A DNA stretch of 64,000 bases, from NCBI RefSeq assembly GCF_023283485.1, contig NZ_JAKILU010000012.1, positions 47,143 to 111,142 on the forward strand, in the 5' to 3' direction. A program made the translations under genes and the position numbers. Below the pieces are notes generated by a model, which searched no databases, was not told the origin of the DNA, and saw nothing but the letters and a program-made list of their open reading frames with translations. Below, piece after piece: positions 9,591-18,404 of the stretch. Numbering within the stretch: position 1 is the stretch's first letter; each line of letters opens with the position of its first letter. The stretch is from Shewanella glacialipiscicola. Lineage in GTDB: Bacteria; Pseudomonadota; Gammaproteobacteria; Enterobacterales; Shewanellaceae.

Positions 9591-9622
9591 GCTAACCGTC
9601 TGCGATATGCAGCCCGGTTAGC
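9591..9622 (-). terminator. Two-step stem-loop after catalase
   Basis: GCTAACC pairs with GGTTAGC, and an inner CTGC pairs with GCAG around a short loop. It lies 14 nt past the catalase stop. There is no clear U-tract, so a terminator role is inferred from position. Confidence 0.5.
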
Positions 9623-9635
9623 CGTTTCAGCGTAT

Positions 9636-11093
9636 TTACTTCGGTATGTCACTTAGCGGAATACCTAGCGCTTTAGCGATACCCTTACCGTAGGCGGGGT
9701 CTGCTTTAAAACAGTTGCCAATATGACGGATTTGAATTTCTCTTGGTGCATCACCAATAGAGCGAGCCGTATTATCAAACAATACTTGCTGCTGTTCTGG
9801 CGACATTAAGCGGAACAACGCACCAGGCTGCGAGTAATAATCCGCATCCTCACGGTGATCCCAGTGAGCAGCAGCACCCGACAACTCCAGCGGTGGCTCG
9901 CTAAAATCCGGTTGTTCTTGCCATTCACCATAACTATTAGGCTCGTAACCCAGTGTACTGCCGTGGTTGCCATCGACACGCATAGCACCATCACGGTGAT
10001 AGCTACTAACAGGGCAACGAGCCGCATTAACAGGTACTAAATGATGGTTTACACCCAAACGATAACGCTGGGCATCGCCATAAGAGAACAAACGCCCTTG
10101 CAGCATTTTATCGGGCGAAAAACCGATGCCTGGTACAATGTTAGCGGGGTTAAATGCGGCTTGTTCAACTTCAGCAAAATAGTTATCTGGGTTACGGTTA
10201 AACTCGATTTCACCGACCTCAATTAAAGGGTAATCGCCGTGTGGCCACACCTTGGTTAAATCAAATGGGTTGTATGGTACGGTAGCCGCATCTTTCTCTG
10301 GCATGACTTGTACATACAAAGTCCATTTCGGAAATTCGCCGCGCTCAATCGCTTCATATAAATCGCGTTGATGGGTTTCACGACACTCACCCACCGCTTT
10401 TGTGGCTTCAGCATCGGTCATATTTTTAATGCCTTGCTGAGTGCGCCAATGGAACTTAACCCAAAAACGCTCATTACTAGCATTGATAAAGCTAAAAGTA
10501 TGCGAGCCAAAACCATGCATATGGCGATAACTGCTAGGAATACCGCGATCACTCATCACCACTGTTACTTGATGCAACGCCTCTGGTAACGATGTCCAAA
10601 AATCCCAGTTATTTTTTGCGCTACGCATATTGGTGCGTGGATCGCGTTTTACGGCGTGATTAAGATCGGGGAATTTTAGCGGATCACGTAAAAAGAAAAC
10701 TGGCGTATTATTACCCACTAAATCCCAATTGCCTTCTTCTGTATAAAATTTCAGGGCAAAACCACGAATATCACGCTCAGCATCGGCGGCGCCGCGCTCA
10801 CCCGCCACGGTAGACATACGGCTAAACAGTGCGGTCTTTTTACCGACTTGGCTAAATAACTTGGCGCGCGTGTATTGGGTAATATCCTTGGTGACGGTAA
10901 AGGTACCATAAGCGCCAGAACCTTTGGCGTGCATACGTCTTTCAGGGATCACTTCTCGGTCAAAATGCGCCAGTTTTTCCAGAAACCAAACATCCTGTAA
11001 TAACTGTGGGCCGCGTGGTCCGGCCGTCATAACGTTCTGGTTATGCGCAACAGGACAGCCTGCATTAGTGGTTAATTTTTTCTTGTCAGTCAT
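9636..11093 (-). CDS. katB: Haem catalase (KatB-type, small subunit clade)
   Basis: This 485-residue catalase disproportionates hydrogen peroxide. The distal His55 lies in [20 protein letters not shown], the distal Asn128 in [11 protein letters not shown], and the proximal haem tyrosine Tyr338 in [14 protein letters not shown]. All are intact and the length is normal for a small-subunit catalase. No export signal is present, so it is cytoplasmic. The ATG has GGAG 6 nt upstream. S. oneidensis has a similar gene named katB, under OxyR control. I looked for an OxyR site in 11094-11554 and found none I would defend. Confidence 0.95.
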   Translation of the reverse strand: MTDKKKLTTNAGCPVAHNQNVMTAGPRGPQLLQDVWFLEKLAHFDREVIPERRMHAKGSGAYGTFTVTKDITQYTRAKLFSQVGKKTALFSRMSTVAGERGAADAERDIRGFALKFYTEEGNWDLVGNNTPVFFLRDPLKFPDLNHAVKRDPRTNMRSAKNNWDFWTSLPEALHQVTVVMSDRGIPSSYRHMHGFGSHTFSFINASNERFWVKFHWRTQQGIKNMTDAEATKAVGECRETHQRDLYEAIERGEFPKWTLYVQVMPEKDAATVPYNPFDLTKVWPHGDYPLIEVGEIEFNRNPDNYFAEVEQAAFNPANIVPGIGFSPDKMLQGRLFSYGDAQRYRLGVNHHLVPVNAARCPVSSYHRDGAMRVDGNHGSTLGYEPNSYGEWQEQPDFSEPPLELSGAAAHWDHREDADYYSQPGALFRLMSPEQQQVLFDNTARSIGDAPREIQIRHIGNCFKADPAYGKGIAKALGIPLSDIPK

Positions 11094-11554
11094 GATTTTC
11101 TCCTGTGGGGTGGTACATCTTGGCTAAGTTTTTTTGGAGCGGTGTTAATCCGTCCTAAGTGCTCACCGCAAACCAGTTGAACTCACTGTTTTAATTGAAA
11201 AATAACACTAGCTACAATGACAAGCCTCAGTTTTTGATAAAACGGACTCTCTGCTTTGATTCGCTGTAATAGATATCAAACGTCGACTTTGAAGGGGTAT
11301 TTATGCGAGATATAAATAACCATTAATATAAACAATAACGTTCATAGCCCTATTTCGCTACACACTTATTTACTGAGTTAGTTATCCTGCGATGGTTATT
11401 TCGCAAGGTAGCGGCGATCAATATGCACCACCTGTAGACAATTCATATCTTTTTTAATGAGTTATGTGAAGGCTATCCATATAATTGACATACCTCTTTC
11501 TACCTAGATTAACGTTTGATTTAGCTGACAGTGCTAGGGTTAAACTGCCGCCCC
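11094..11554. other. Catalase promoter region, no gene seen
   Basis: An AT-rich 461-nt gap that must hold the katB promoter (reading leftward) and the 3' flank of the radical SAM gene. No terminator or known operator is clear enough to call. Confidence 0.4.
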
Positions 11555-12442
11555 TTAAAGCCCACGCTGCCATTCTTGTCTTAAGGGAATGCTGCGCGGC
11601 GCATTGATGGCGAGTGCAACCTGTGCCAGCAATTTCGCCTTGTCCTTACCAAGCACGCCTTTGAGCACTAAATAATTGGAGGCATGGTCTGATCTAAAAA
11701 TCGTCTGTTCTAATTCCAAATGATTCAATAGGGTATGCATTTCTTGGAACAAGCCATGTTGATCCGGCAACTGAAATTGACCGCCAAATACTGCGTCCAT
11801 TCGCTCTGTGCCTAAGGGTAAAGTGACCACTAAGGTAGAGAGATAATCTGGCTGAGCGGCATTCATTAACTTAGCTGAATTAACCGCATGTTGATGGGAT
11901 AACTCAACGCCGCCTAAGCCATTGAGGATCATTACCGATGACTTCATCCCCGCGGCGCGGATTTTAAGTAGCGCCGCGAGTGATGACTCAAAAGTCTCAC
12001 CCTTTTGGATTTTATCTAGCACTAGATCATCGCCACTTTCACAACCAATATAGAGTAAAGACAGCCCAAGTTCGCGTAGGCGTGCAAGTTGCTCTGGGGT
12101 TTTATTATTCAGATTACGCGGCAAACAATAACTGCTAATACGCGTAACCTGCGGCAAGTGAGTGTTGATCAACTCACAAATGGCTTCAAGCCGAGCAAAG
12201 GGCAAGCTCATGGCATCGCCGTCGGCCAAAAATATCCGCGAAACCGCCACGCCAGCACGCGCCACGGCCAGAATATCCTGCTCAACCTTATCGAGCTTTT
12301 GTGCCCGAAAGGCTTTTTGCGGCTGGGTATACATGTCGCAAAAGCTGCACTGATTCCAACTGCAACCATTAGTCACTTGCAGTATCAATGACTTCCATTC
12401 TGATGGCGGTCTAAATACTGGCTCGATATAGTTAATCAACAC
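11555..12442 (-). CDS. Radical SAM protein, Elp3/MiaB-like fold
   Basis: This 295-residue protein has a 4Fe-4S motif CSWNQCSFC (spacing CX4CX2C), as in the CSHNKCTFC-type subgroup of radical SAM enzymes. It is followed by DMYTQPQKAF, the glycine-rich FLADGDAMSLP strand and IGCESGDD, which are typical SAM-binding features. The start is GTG at 12442 with AGGAG 6 nt upstream. The reaction is unknown. It is probably the last gene of a short run with the monooxygenase gene 28 nt upstream. Confidence 0.88.
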   Translation of the reverse strand: MLINYIEPVFRPPSEWKSLILQVTNGCSWNQCSFCDMYTQPQKAFRAQKLDKVEQDILAVARAGVAVSRIFLADGDAMSLPFARLEAICELINTHLPQVTRISSYCLPRNLNNKTPEQLARLRELGLSLLYIGCESGDDLVLDKIQKGETFESSLAALLKIRAAGMKSSVMILNGLGGVELSHQHAVNSAKLMNAAQPDYLSTLVVTLPLGTERMDAVFGGQFQLPDQHGLFQEMHTLLNHLELEQTIFRSDHASNYLVLKGVLGKDKAKLLAQVALAINAPRSIPLRQEWQRGL

Positions 12443-12470
12443 TGCAAGCTCCTAATAATTTATCTCACGA

Positions 12471-12797
12471 TTAGACAATAATTTGGTGATAGGTTTCCAC
12501 ATGGAACGACTCAACCAATTCGGGCATCACTTGGTGGAAATAATGTTGAATGGCGTCTTTAGCGCAGTGCTCATCAAAAGCAGCAATATCGACAAACTTC
12601 TCTACAAACGTCACCCGACGTGGTTCATCACGGCTCACATTAAGCTCGTATCGAATACAACCCGCTTCGCGGCGCGTATCTGGAATAAGGCTCGCAAGCG
12701 CCGCGATCAGCGCTTCGGTTTTACCCTCTTTAGCCAAAAAACTCGCCACACAGGCAATTTGCTGTTGATTGATTTTATAATCCGTTGAAGTCGACAT
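12471..12797 (-). CDS. Putative quinol monooxygenase (ABM domain)
   Basis: This 108-residue protein shows the antibiotic-biosynthesis-monooxygenase ferredoxin-like fold pattern: KEGKTEALIAALASLIPDTR, CIRYELNVSRDEP, and the FHVETYHQIIV end. YgiN-type members oxidise quinols or degrade small dicarbonyls. The ATG has AAGGAACCGAG immediately upstream. It sits between the acetyltransferase and radical SAM genes in the same direction. Confidence 0.85.
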   Translation of the reverse strand: MSTSTDYKINQQQIACVASFLAKEGKTEALIAALASLIPDTRREAGCIRYELNVSRDEPRRVTFVEKFVDIAAFDEHCAKDAIQHYFHQVMPELVESFHVETYHQIIV

Positions 12798-12855
12798 CTC
12801 GGTTCCTTATTGGGCTTAGCGTTGAATGCTTATGTGCCTAGCTTTTGTTGATCGC

Positions 12856-13311
12856 TTATGCTGATTGATAGCGCATATCTAAATGGGGAATACCATCTTC
12901 TAAATACATTTGCGAGCAGGCTTTAAACCCCAGCGTTTGATAAAAGGCTTTCAGGTAATCTTGGGCACCAATTTGAATGCCAGCATCGGGCCAAGTCGTT
13001 AGCACAGCTTCGATGGCGTGTTGCATTAAAAGCATTGCCAGCCCTTTACCTCGCGCTGATGGCGATACCACCACGCGGCCAATACTCGCCTCAGGATAGC
13101 TTAGCCCCGGCGGTAAAATGCGCGCGTAACTAAGGAGTTCACCCGCTGGCGACAAGCCAATTAAATGTTGGGTTTGTGGGTGCCTATCCTTATCATCAAG
13201 CTCAGGATACGCGCAGGCCTGCTCCACCACAAACACATCGACTCTGAGTTTTAATATGTCGTATAGCGTATTGGCATTTAATTGATTAAATGTAAGATTT
13301 TGCCACTGCAA
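12856..13311 (-). CDS. GNAT family N-acetyltransferase, ElaA-like
   Basis: This 151-residue protein matches ElaA in order: LRVDVFVVEQACAYPELDDKD near the start, then the acetyl-CoA loop IGRVVVSPSARGKGLAMLLM (Arg-Gly-Lys-Gly) and the C-terminal AQDYLKAFYQTLGF. The ORF has no suitable ATG. TTG at 13309-13311 is preceded by AAGGTGAACGC, a good site, so TTG is the likely start. ElaA's substrate is unknown. Confidence 0.88.
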   Translation of the reverse strand: MQWQNLTFNQLNANTLYDILKLRVDVFVVEQACAYPELDDKDRHPQTQHLIGLSPAGELLSYARILPPGLSYPEASIGRVVVSPSARGKGLAMLLMQHAIEAVLTTWPDAGIQIGAQDYLKAFYQTLGFKACSQMYLEDGIPHLDMRYQSA

Positions 13312-13371
13312 GCGTTCACCTTCTGCACATCATCGAAAAAGAGCTTTGAGTCTACCACAGCATAAAGACCA

Positions 13372-13405
13372 TAAAAAAGCACCTTAATCGGCTAAGACTA
13401 AGGTG
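13372..13405 (-). terminator. Rho-independent terminator of the emrAB-type operon
   Basis: On the minus strand, CACCTTA, a 12-nt loop and TAAGGTG are followed by CTTTTTTATG, about 75 nt beyond the MFS transporter stop. Confidence 0.7.
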
Positions 13406-13481
13406 TAAAACGTGTTGAATAGATTAAATAAATTTGAGAGGGATTTATGCTATTCAACAAGGTCAACTAACAACTTCGTCT

Positions 13482-15110
13482 TTATTCGACCATAGCATCG
13501 TGGGATACCGGCACCGTGGGTTTACGAATAAGCAATACGGCAAAAACAGCGATAAGTAACAGCGCGCCTATAATGTAGAACACATCGTTATAGGCTTGAA
13601 TATAGGCTTGCTGGCTCATGGTTTTAGCTAATAAAGCTTTTGCTTGCAAAGCCGCAGTGTAAGGGTCTGAACCTCCCGCTTGCAACATACTGGCGCTTTG
13701 AGCTAAATAATCCTGCGCTTGTGTGCTCACTGCGGGTAAAGATTCTTTAATATGCGCCAAATGTGCGCGCGACAAGGTATCAGACAGGGTCGCAACTAAC
13801 GCAATACCAAAGGCGCCGCCTAAGTTACGCATCACGTTTAATACCGTTGATGCCGAGGCATTTTCATGGGGTTTTAAATGCATGGTCGCGAGCATCCCAA
13901 TCGGCACTAAGATAAACGGCTGGCCCAGAGCTCGTACTATTTGCGAGGCGATCATCTGTGGGCCGGCATAATCTGCGGTCATCTGACTATTCATGTAATA
14001 GCTAATGGCGAACATTAAAAAACCAAACGCGGCAAGATAACGGCTATCAAAACGCTCCATTAATTTGGGCACTAAGGGCAACACTAATAACTGTGGAAAT
14101 CCCATCCACATAATCACGCCACCGATTTCTAACGGTGTGTAATCGTGAACTTGCGATAGATACAGCGGAATTAAATAGATAGCGCCAAACAGTGCCATCC
14201 CGAGTAAAAAATAGGCCACGGTGGAAAGCAAAAAGTCACGTTTACCGAGTAGACGCAAATTGACTAATGGCTCTTTACGCCTTAACTGGATCCACACAAA
14301 CAACACTATATTAACAGCAGCAATGATCGTTAAATTACGAATAAGCTCCGAGCCAAACCAGTCTTTACGGTTACCTTCTTCGAGCACTACTTCAAGGCAA
14401 CCCATGCCTAATGCCATAGTGACAATGCCCGCTAAATCGACATTTTTCAGTTTATCCCAAACAATCGATTTTTTCTCTAAACCGTAAGCCAACATCGCCA
14501 TCACCAACAAACCCGGTGGCACGTTGATATAAAACAGATAATGCCAGCTAAATTGCTCGGTCAACCAACCGCCTAATGTCGGGCCAATTGAAGGGGCAAA
14601 GGTTGCAGTAACACCAAATAACGCCATGCCGACAGCACGCTTATTATCGGGTAAAAACTCCAGAATCAGCCTAAAGGCCAGCGGAATAAGCGCGCCACCA
14701 AAGAAACCTTGCAGCGCCCGAAAGGCGATCATCGCCTCTAAATTCCACGCTAAAGAGCATAAAATTGAAGCAAAAATAAAGGCGGCGGTGGTCCACAGTA
14801 AATAACGTCTGACCGACAATCCAGTACTGAGCCAACCCGAGAGCGGGATCGCAATCATTTCAGCCACCAGATACGCGGTTGAAATCCAACTGCCTTCTTC
14901 GAGGGTTGCGCCTAGGCTGCCTTGAATTTCCTTCAACGATGCATTGGTAATTTGGATATCGAGGATCGCCATAAAAGCGCCAATCAAACCACCAAATACA
15001 GCAATCCATGAGCGGCGACTACCACGCTCATAACCAGTGGGGATTTTAGATGCACTGATGCCCTGCGCCTCCATATCGGCAGACGCAGCTATAGAGCCAG
15101 TTGCGCTCAT
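13482..15110 (-). CDS. MFS multidrug transporter, DHA2 / EmrB family
   Basis: This 542-residue protein has 14 hydrophobic segments and the DHA2 motif C region (GPTLGGWLTEQFSWHYLFYI) typical of EmrB. It is the inner-membrane, proton-driven component of a tripartite drug pump. Its start lies 1 nt after the stop of the periplasmic adaptor gene, so the two are cotranslated. No outer-membrane factor is in this operon, so a TolC elsewhere is presumably shared. Substrates cannot be inferred. Confidence 0.93.
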   Translation of the reverse strand: MSATGSIAASADMEAQGISASKIPTGYERGSRRSWIAVFGGLIGAFMAILDIQITNASLKEIQGSLGATLEEGSWISTAYLVAEMIAIPLSGWLSTGLSVRRYLLWTTAAFIFASILCSLAWNLEAMIAFRALQGFFGGALIPLAFRLILEFLPDNKRAVGMALFGVTATFAPSIGPTLGGWLTEQFSWHYLFYINVPPGLLVMAMLAYGLEKKSIVWDKLKNVDLAGIVTMALGMGCLEVVLEEGNRKDWFGSELIRNLTIIAAVNIVLFVWIQLRRKEPLVNLRLLGKRDFLLSTVAYFLLGMALFGAIYLIPLYLSQVHDYTPLEIGGVIMWMGFPQLLVLPLVPKLMERFDSRYLAAFGFLMFAISYYMNSQMTADYAGPQMIASQIVRALGQPFILVPIGMLATMHLKPHENASASTVLNVMRNLGGAFGIALVATLSDTLSRAHLAHIKESLPAVSTQAQDYLAQSASMLQAGGSDPYTAALQAKALLAKTMSQQAYIQAYNDVFYIIGALLLIAVFAVLLIRKPTVPVSHDAMVE

Positions 15111-15111
15111 A

Positions 15112-16170
15112 CTAACGACCTATATTTGCAGCGATTGCCGATGTAACTGGGCCTGACGCCGTATCTACTTTCACTACCGCACTTAACCCCGGTAATACGT
15201 GCGCCTCTTCCGCAGACAAATCGAGGCGAATACGCACAGGAATGCGTTGCACTATTTTAGTGAAGTTACCGGTGGCATTTTCTGCTGGCAATAGACTAAA
15301 TTTGGAGCCGGACGCTGGTGACAGACTGTCGATAACACCGATGAAGGTTTTATCAGGAAACGCATCAAGACTGACCTGTACCGACTGCCCTGCTTGCATA
15401 TGTTGGATTTGGGTCTCTTTAAAATTCGCCGTGATCCACACAGCCCCATCCGGAACCAAACTGTAAAGTGCTTGGCCGGGCTGCACATATTGCCCCACCA
15501 TAGCGCCACGTTTACCAATCACCCCAGAAAACGGTGCGGTAACACGGGTATCATTTAACTGAATCTTAGCCAGTTCTAAGGTGGCGTTAGCCCGTTCAAC
15601 TACGGAATCCGCCTGATCTAACTGAGCATTAAAAACTGCTAACTCACGTTGTTTTGCCACCAGCACGGCTTTAGCTTCATCGAGGCGGGCAGCAGCAGAA
15701 TCAAATCCTGCTTGCAGTTGGTCAACATCATCTTGGGAGCTGTAATTACTGACTTTAAGCTTTTGCGAGCGGCTCAATTGTTGCTGCGCCCGTATTTTAT
15801 CGGACTGGGCTGCCACAACACCGGCACTGGCTTGGGTGATTAAAGCACGTTGTAACTCCACTTTAGCGGCCAAGGTTTGCAAGTCTGCCTTCGAACTGGC
15901 AAGCGATGCTTCGGCTTGATTCAATTTGGCAGTAAATTGGTTATCTTCAAGCTGGGCTAATAACTCACCCTTTTGCACATGTTGGTTATCGGTTACGCCA
16001 CTTAACACCACGTAACCAGGCACTTTAACGCTAACATGGGAAATATCCGCATCCACATAAGCGTTATCCGTGGTTTCAAGAAAACGTACCAGTGTCCACC
16101 AGTAATAACCGCCTCCCGCAACTGCGGCAAATAACAATGGGACGGCGATAATGAGTTTACTTTTGGACAT
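15112..16170 (-). CDS. HlyD/EmrA-type periplasmic adaptor
   Basis: This 352-residue membrane-fusion protein has one N-terminal anchor (LIIAVPLLFAAVAGGGYYWW). A lipoyl half-motif follows (VSVKVPGYVVLSGVTDNQHVQKGELLAQL), then a long alpha-hairpin of Ala/Gln-rich coiled coil (about 80-195), and the second lipoyl half and beta-barrel (TRVTAPFSGVIGKRGAMVG). It bridges the EmrB-like transporter to an outer-membrane channel. AAGGAG lies 7 nt before the ATG. The divergent LysR gene begins 95 nt away and probably controls this pump. Confidence 0.93.
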   Translation of the reverse strand: MSKSKLIIAVPLLFAAVAGGGYYWWTLVRFLETTDNAYVDADISHVSVKVPGYVVLSGVTDNQHVQKGELLAQLEDNQFTAKLNQAEASLASSKADLQTLAAKVELQRALITQASAGVVAAQSDKIRAQQQLSRSQKLKVSNYSSQDDVDQLQAGFDSAAARLDEAKAVLVAKQRELAVFNAQLDQADSVVERANATLELAKIQLNDTRVTAPFSGVIGKRGAMVGQYVQPGQALYSLVPDGAVWITANFKETQIQHMQAGQSVQVSLDAFPDKTFIGVIDSLSPASGSKFSLLPAENATGNFTKIVQRIPVRIRLDLSAEEAHVLPGLSAVVKVDTASGPVTSAIAANIGR

Positions 16171-16264
16171 GAATGACTCCTTGATTAGTGATATCTAGTG
16201 TACTACTGTCTCAATAAGTTTATTAGTCAGTAAAAAATAACCCCACTGTTTCACAGGTGTAACA

Positions 16265-17209
16265 ATGATGGATCTCAATCGCGTGCAAATTTTCGCTCAA
16301 GTAGTCGAGCAAGGCAGTTTTACTGGCGCTGCAAAAGCCCTTGGGATTACTAAAGCCACCGTAAGCCGTAAAATTGCTGAACTCGAAGCGGATACCGGAG
16401 CACAACTGCTATTTCGTACCACTAGAGCCCTAAAGCTTACCGAGGCGGGATCGAGTTATTACAATCGCATCAATAAAATTCTTATCGATTTACAGAGCGC
16501 CGAACATCAGCTCAGCGCCCAGCAACAATTGATCAAAGGTAATCTTAAAATTGTTTGCCCGATTGAATTAGGTCAACTCTTTTTAGGGCCAATTTTCGCC
16601 CAGTTTTTAACACTTTATCCTGATATTACTATAGACGCCGAGCTGACTAATCGTAAAGTCGATGCAATAGAAGAAGGTATCGATTTGTTATTTCAAATTG
16701 CCGATTCGAGTGATACCCGCCTGCAAAGCTATGCCTTAGTCAATGCCCATAAATCGCTCATGGCAAGCCCGGCTTATTTAGCCCAGCATGGCACACCCAA
16801 AGTGCCACAGGACTTAACTAAGCATAAAGCCATCCGTTTGCAGTCGGCACATATTGAAGGAGCATGGAAGTTATTCGATGGTAAAAGCTGGATTATTGCT
16901 GAACCCATGACCCAACTGACGGTAAACAATGTCACTCTAGCCCGCGAGGCCGCCATTGCAGGGCTTGGAATAACAGCAGTGCCCTCTATCATCGCCCAAA
17001 CAGCATTAGAAAAGGGCCACTTAATCCCATTATTAGATGACTACCCGATGAGCCAGACTAAGGTCGTGCTCAGCTATCCGCAACGGGCATATTTACCGCG
17101 AAAATACCGTGTTTTTATAGAGTTTATCTATTCCGCTTTATTTAAACGTTGGGGATCGCAAGTATTAGAAGTTCCCGATTTTATCAGCCAAGCCGATACT
17201 AGCGCGTAA
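16265..17209 (+). CDS. LysR family transcriptional regulator
   Basis: This 314-residue protein has the N-terminal winged helix (FAQVVEQGSFTGAAKALGITKATVSRKIAELE, residues 9-40) and a substrate-binding domain beginning near residue 90. It belongs to the AaeR/CrgA-like subgroup common next to efflux pumps. Divergent placement 95 nt from the adaptor gene suggests it regulates the emrAB-type operon and itself. Two adjacent ATGs (16265, 16268) follow AGGTG; I chose the first. Confidence 0.92.
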   Translation: MMDLNRVQIFAQVVEQGSFTGAAKALGITKATVSRKIAELEADTGAQLLFRTTRALKLTEAGSSYYNRINKILIDLQSAEHQLSAQQQLIKGNLKIVCPIELGQLFLGPIFAQFLTLYPDITIDAELTNRKVDAIEEGIDLLFQIADSSDTRLQSYALVNAHKSLMASPAYLAQHGTPKVPQDLTKHKAIRLQSAHIEGAWKLFDGKSWIIAEPMTQLTVNNVTLAREAAIAGLGITAVPSIIAQTALEKGHLIPLLDDYPMSQTKVVLSYPQRAYLPRKYRVFIEFIYSALFKRWGSQVLEVPDFISQADTSA

Positions 17210-17414
17210 ATCATTTCGCTATTAGCAGTAACAATTGTAACTTTTGAGGTTTTAAATCGCAGTAGAAAGAAGAATACCCCAAGCTCATAATTGCCTTAAT
17301 CCACAAGCCACTATAAGCTTACAAAGGTAACGAACAGCAAAAATTTATTAGGTTTTGTTGATACATCCTTCATAACAATATTTAACATTCAATCTTAATT
17401 TTGGAGAAACCCCG

Positions 17415-17825
17415 ATGAGCTTACTTAAAGAGTTCAAGGCTTTTGCGTCACGTGGCAATGTTATCGACATGGCTGTAGGTATTATCATTGGTGCCGCATT
17501 CGGAAAAATCGTGTCGTCTTTTGTGGCCGATGTCATCATGCCACCAATTGGTATTATCCTAGGCGGGGTAAACTTTAGCGATTTGAGCATAGTGCTACAG
17601 GCCGCTCAAGGTGACACGCCATCAGTTGTTATTGCTTATGGTAAATTTATTCAAACCATTATCGACTTTACTATTATCGCTTTCGCCATTTTCATGGGTG
17701 TTAAAGCGATTAACCGCTTAAAGCGCAAAGAAGAAGCCGCCCCAACAGCGCCACCAGCACCAACCAAAGAGCAAGAGTTACTGTCTGAAATCCGTGACTT
17801 ATTAAAAGCTCAGCAAGAAAAATAA
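17415..17825 (+). CDS. mscL: Large-conductance mechanosensitive channel
   Basis: This 136-residue protein has the MscL signature at its start: [20 protein letters not shown], then [19 protein letters not shown] second membrane helix lies near residues 75-97 and a cytoplasmic helix bundle ([17 protein letters not shown]) ends the protein. The homopentameric channel opens under membrane tension to release solutes on osmotic downshock. The gene is single, with GGAG upstream of the ATG and a strong terminator after it. Confidence 0.97.
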   Translation: MSLLKEFKAFASRGNVIDMAVGIIIGAAFGKIVSSFVADVIMPPIGIILGGVNFSDLSIVLQAAQGDTPSVVIAYGKFIQTIIDFTIIAFAIFMGVKAINRLKRKEEAAPTAPPAPTKEQELLSEIRDLLKAQQEK

Positions 17826-17842
17826 TCTACCATCTTAGCGCC

Positions 17843-17884
17843 GGACATAAAAAAACCATCGACTTCGATGGTTTTTTTATGTCC
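17843..17884. terminator. Bidirectional terminator, 42-bp perfect inverted repeat
   Basis: Two perfect 20-nt arms (beginning GGACATAA and ending TTATGTCC) surround a 2-nt centre. A7 and T7 tracts flank the GC-containing CCATCGA/TCGATGG core. It serves mscL and the convergent monooxygenase gene. Confidence 0.9.
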
Positions 17885-17897
17885 GTTAGATAAGCAA

Positions 17898-18221
17898 TTA
17901 CTCAGCTTCAATGTGTATCGTTTCACTGTAATCTTGTACCACTTCGGCGACACGAATACGGTAAGAATTAAACAAGCAAGGCACTATGCCCGTTTGCTCA
18001 GCAATGCTGTGGGCCATTTGATTACGCCATTGGGTAATAGAGGCTTGGTCTTCCCAAAACGACAAACTCAGCACTTTGCCATCGTCAGTTAAGCTCTGAA
18101 AACGTTCAATCGAAATTAATCCCTTACGGCCTTCTAAATATTGGCGCATTTCAGCCGCCACGTGCAGATACTCTTCCTTCCCTTCTTGTGTCGGGATGAC
18201 TTCAAAAATTACAGCGATCAT
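17898..18221 (-). CDS. Antibiotic biosynthesis monooxygenase domain protein
   Basis: The 107-residue product starts MIAVIFEVIPTQEGKEEYL and contains ISIERFQSLTDDGKVLSLSFWED, the ABM ferredoxin-like pattern of small haem- or quinone-related monooxygenases. An upstream in-frame TTG at 18233 is less likely, because GGAGAG sits 5 nt before the ATG at 18221. It is convergent with mscL. The physiological substrate is unknown. Confidence 0.85.
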   Translation of the reverse strand: MIAVIFEVIPTQEGKEEYLHVAAEMRQYLEGRKGLISIERFQSLTDDGKVLSLSFWEDQASITQWRNQMAHSIAEQTGIVPCLFNSYRIRVAEVVQDYSETIHIEAE

Positions 18222-18404
18222 AACGCTCTCCAAAAATTAACGTCCTTAAATGTCAGTTCTAAGACTAGCCTATCTACAGCCTGTTAGCTCACTGATTTTT
18301 TAATCTTTTAGTCAATAAAATAACCTGCTCTAATACGAGGATAATCACCTTAAAGAGTTCAAGATATTGTCCTCGTTCACGGCTTAATTTAAGTTTAACT
18401 CCGC

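Noticed and set aside
11094..11554. Possible OxyR operator upstream of katB
   Set aside because: Only scattered ATAG-like pieces; no pair of half-sites with the right spacing.
17348..17590. Minus-strand ORF overlapping the mscL start
   Set aside because: mscL is certain, and the overlapping frame lacks a ribosome-binding site and known motifs.
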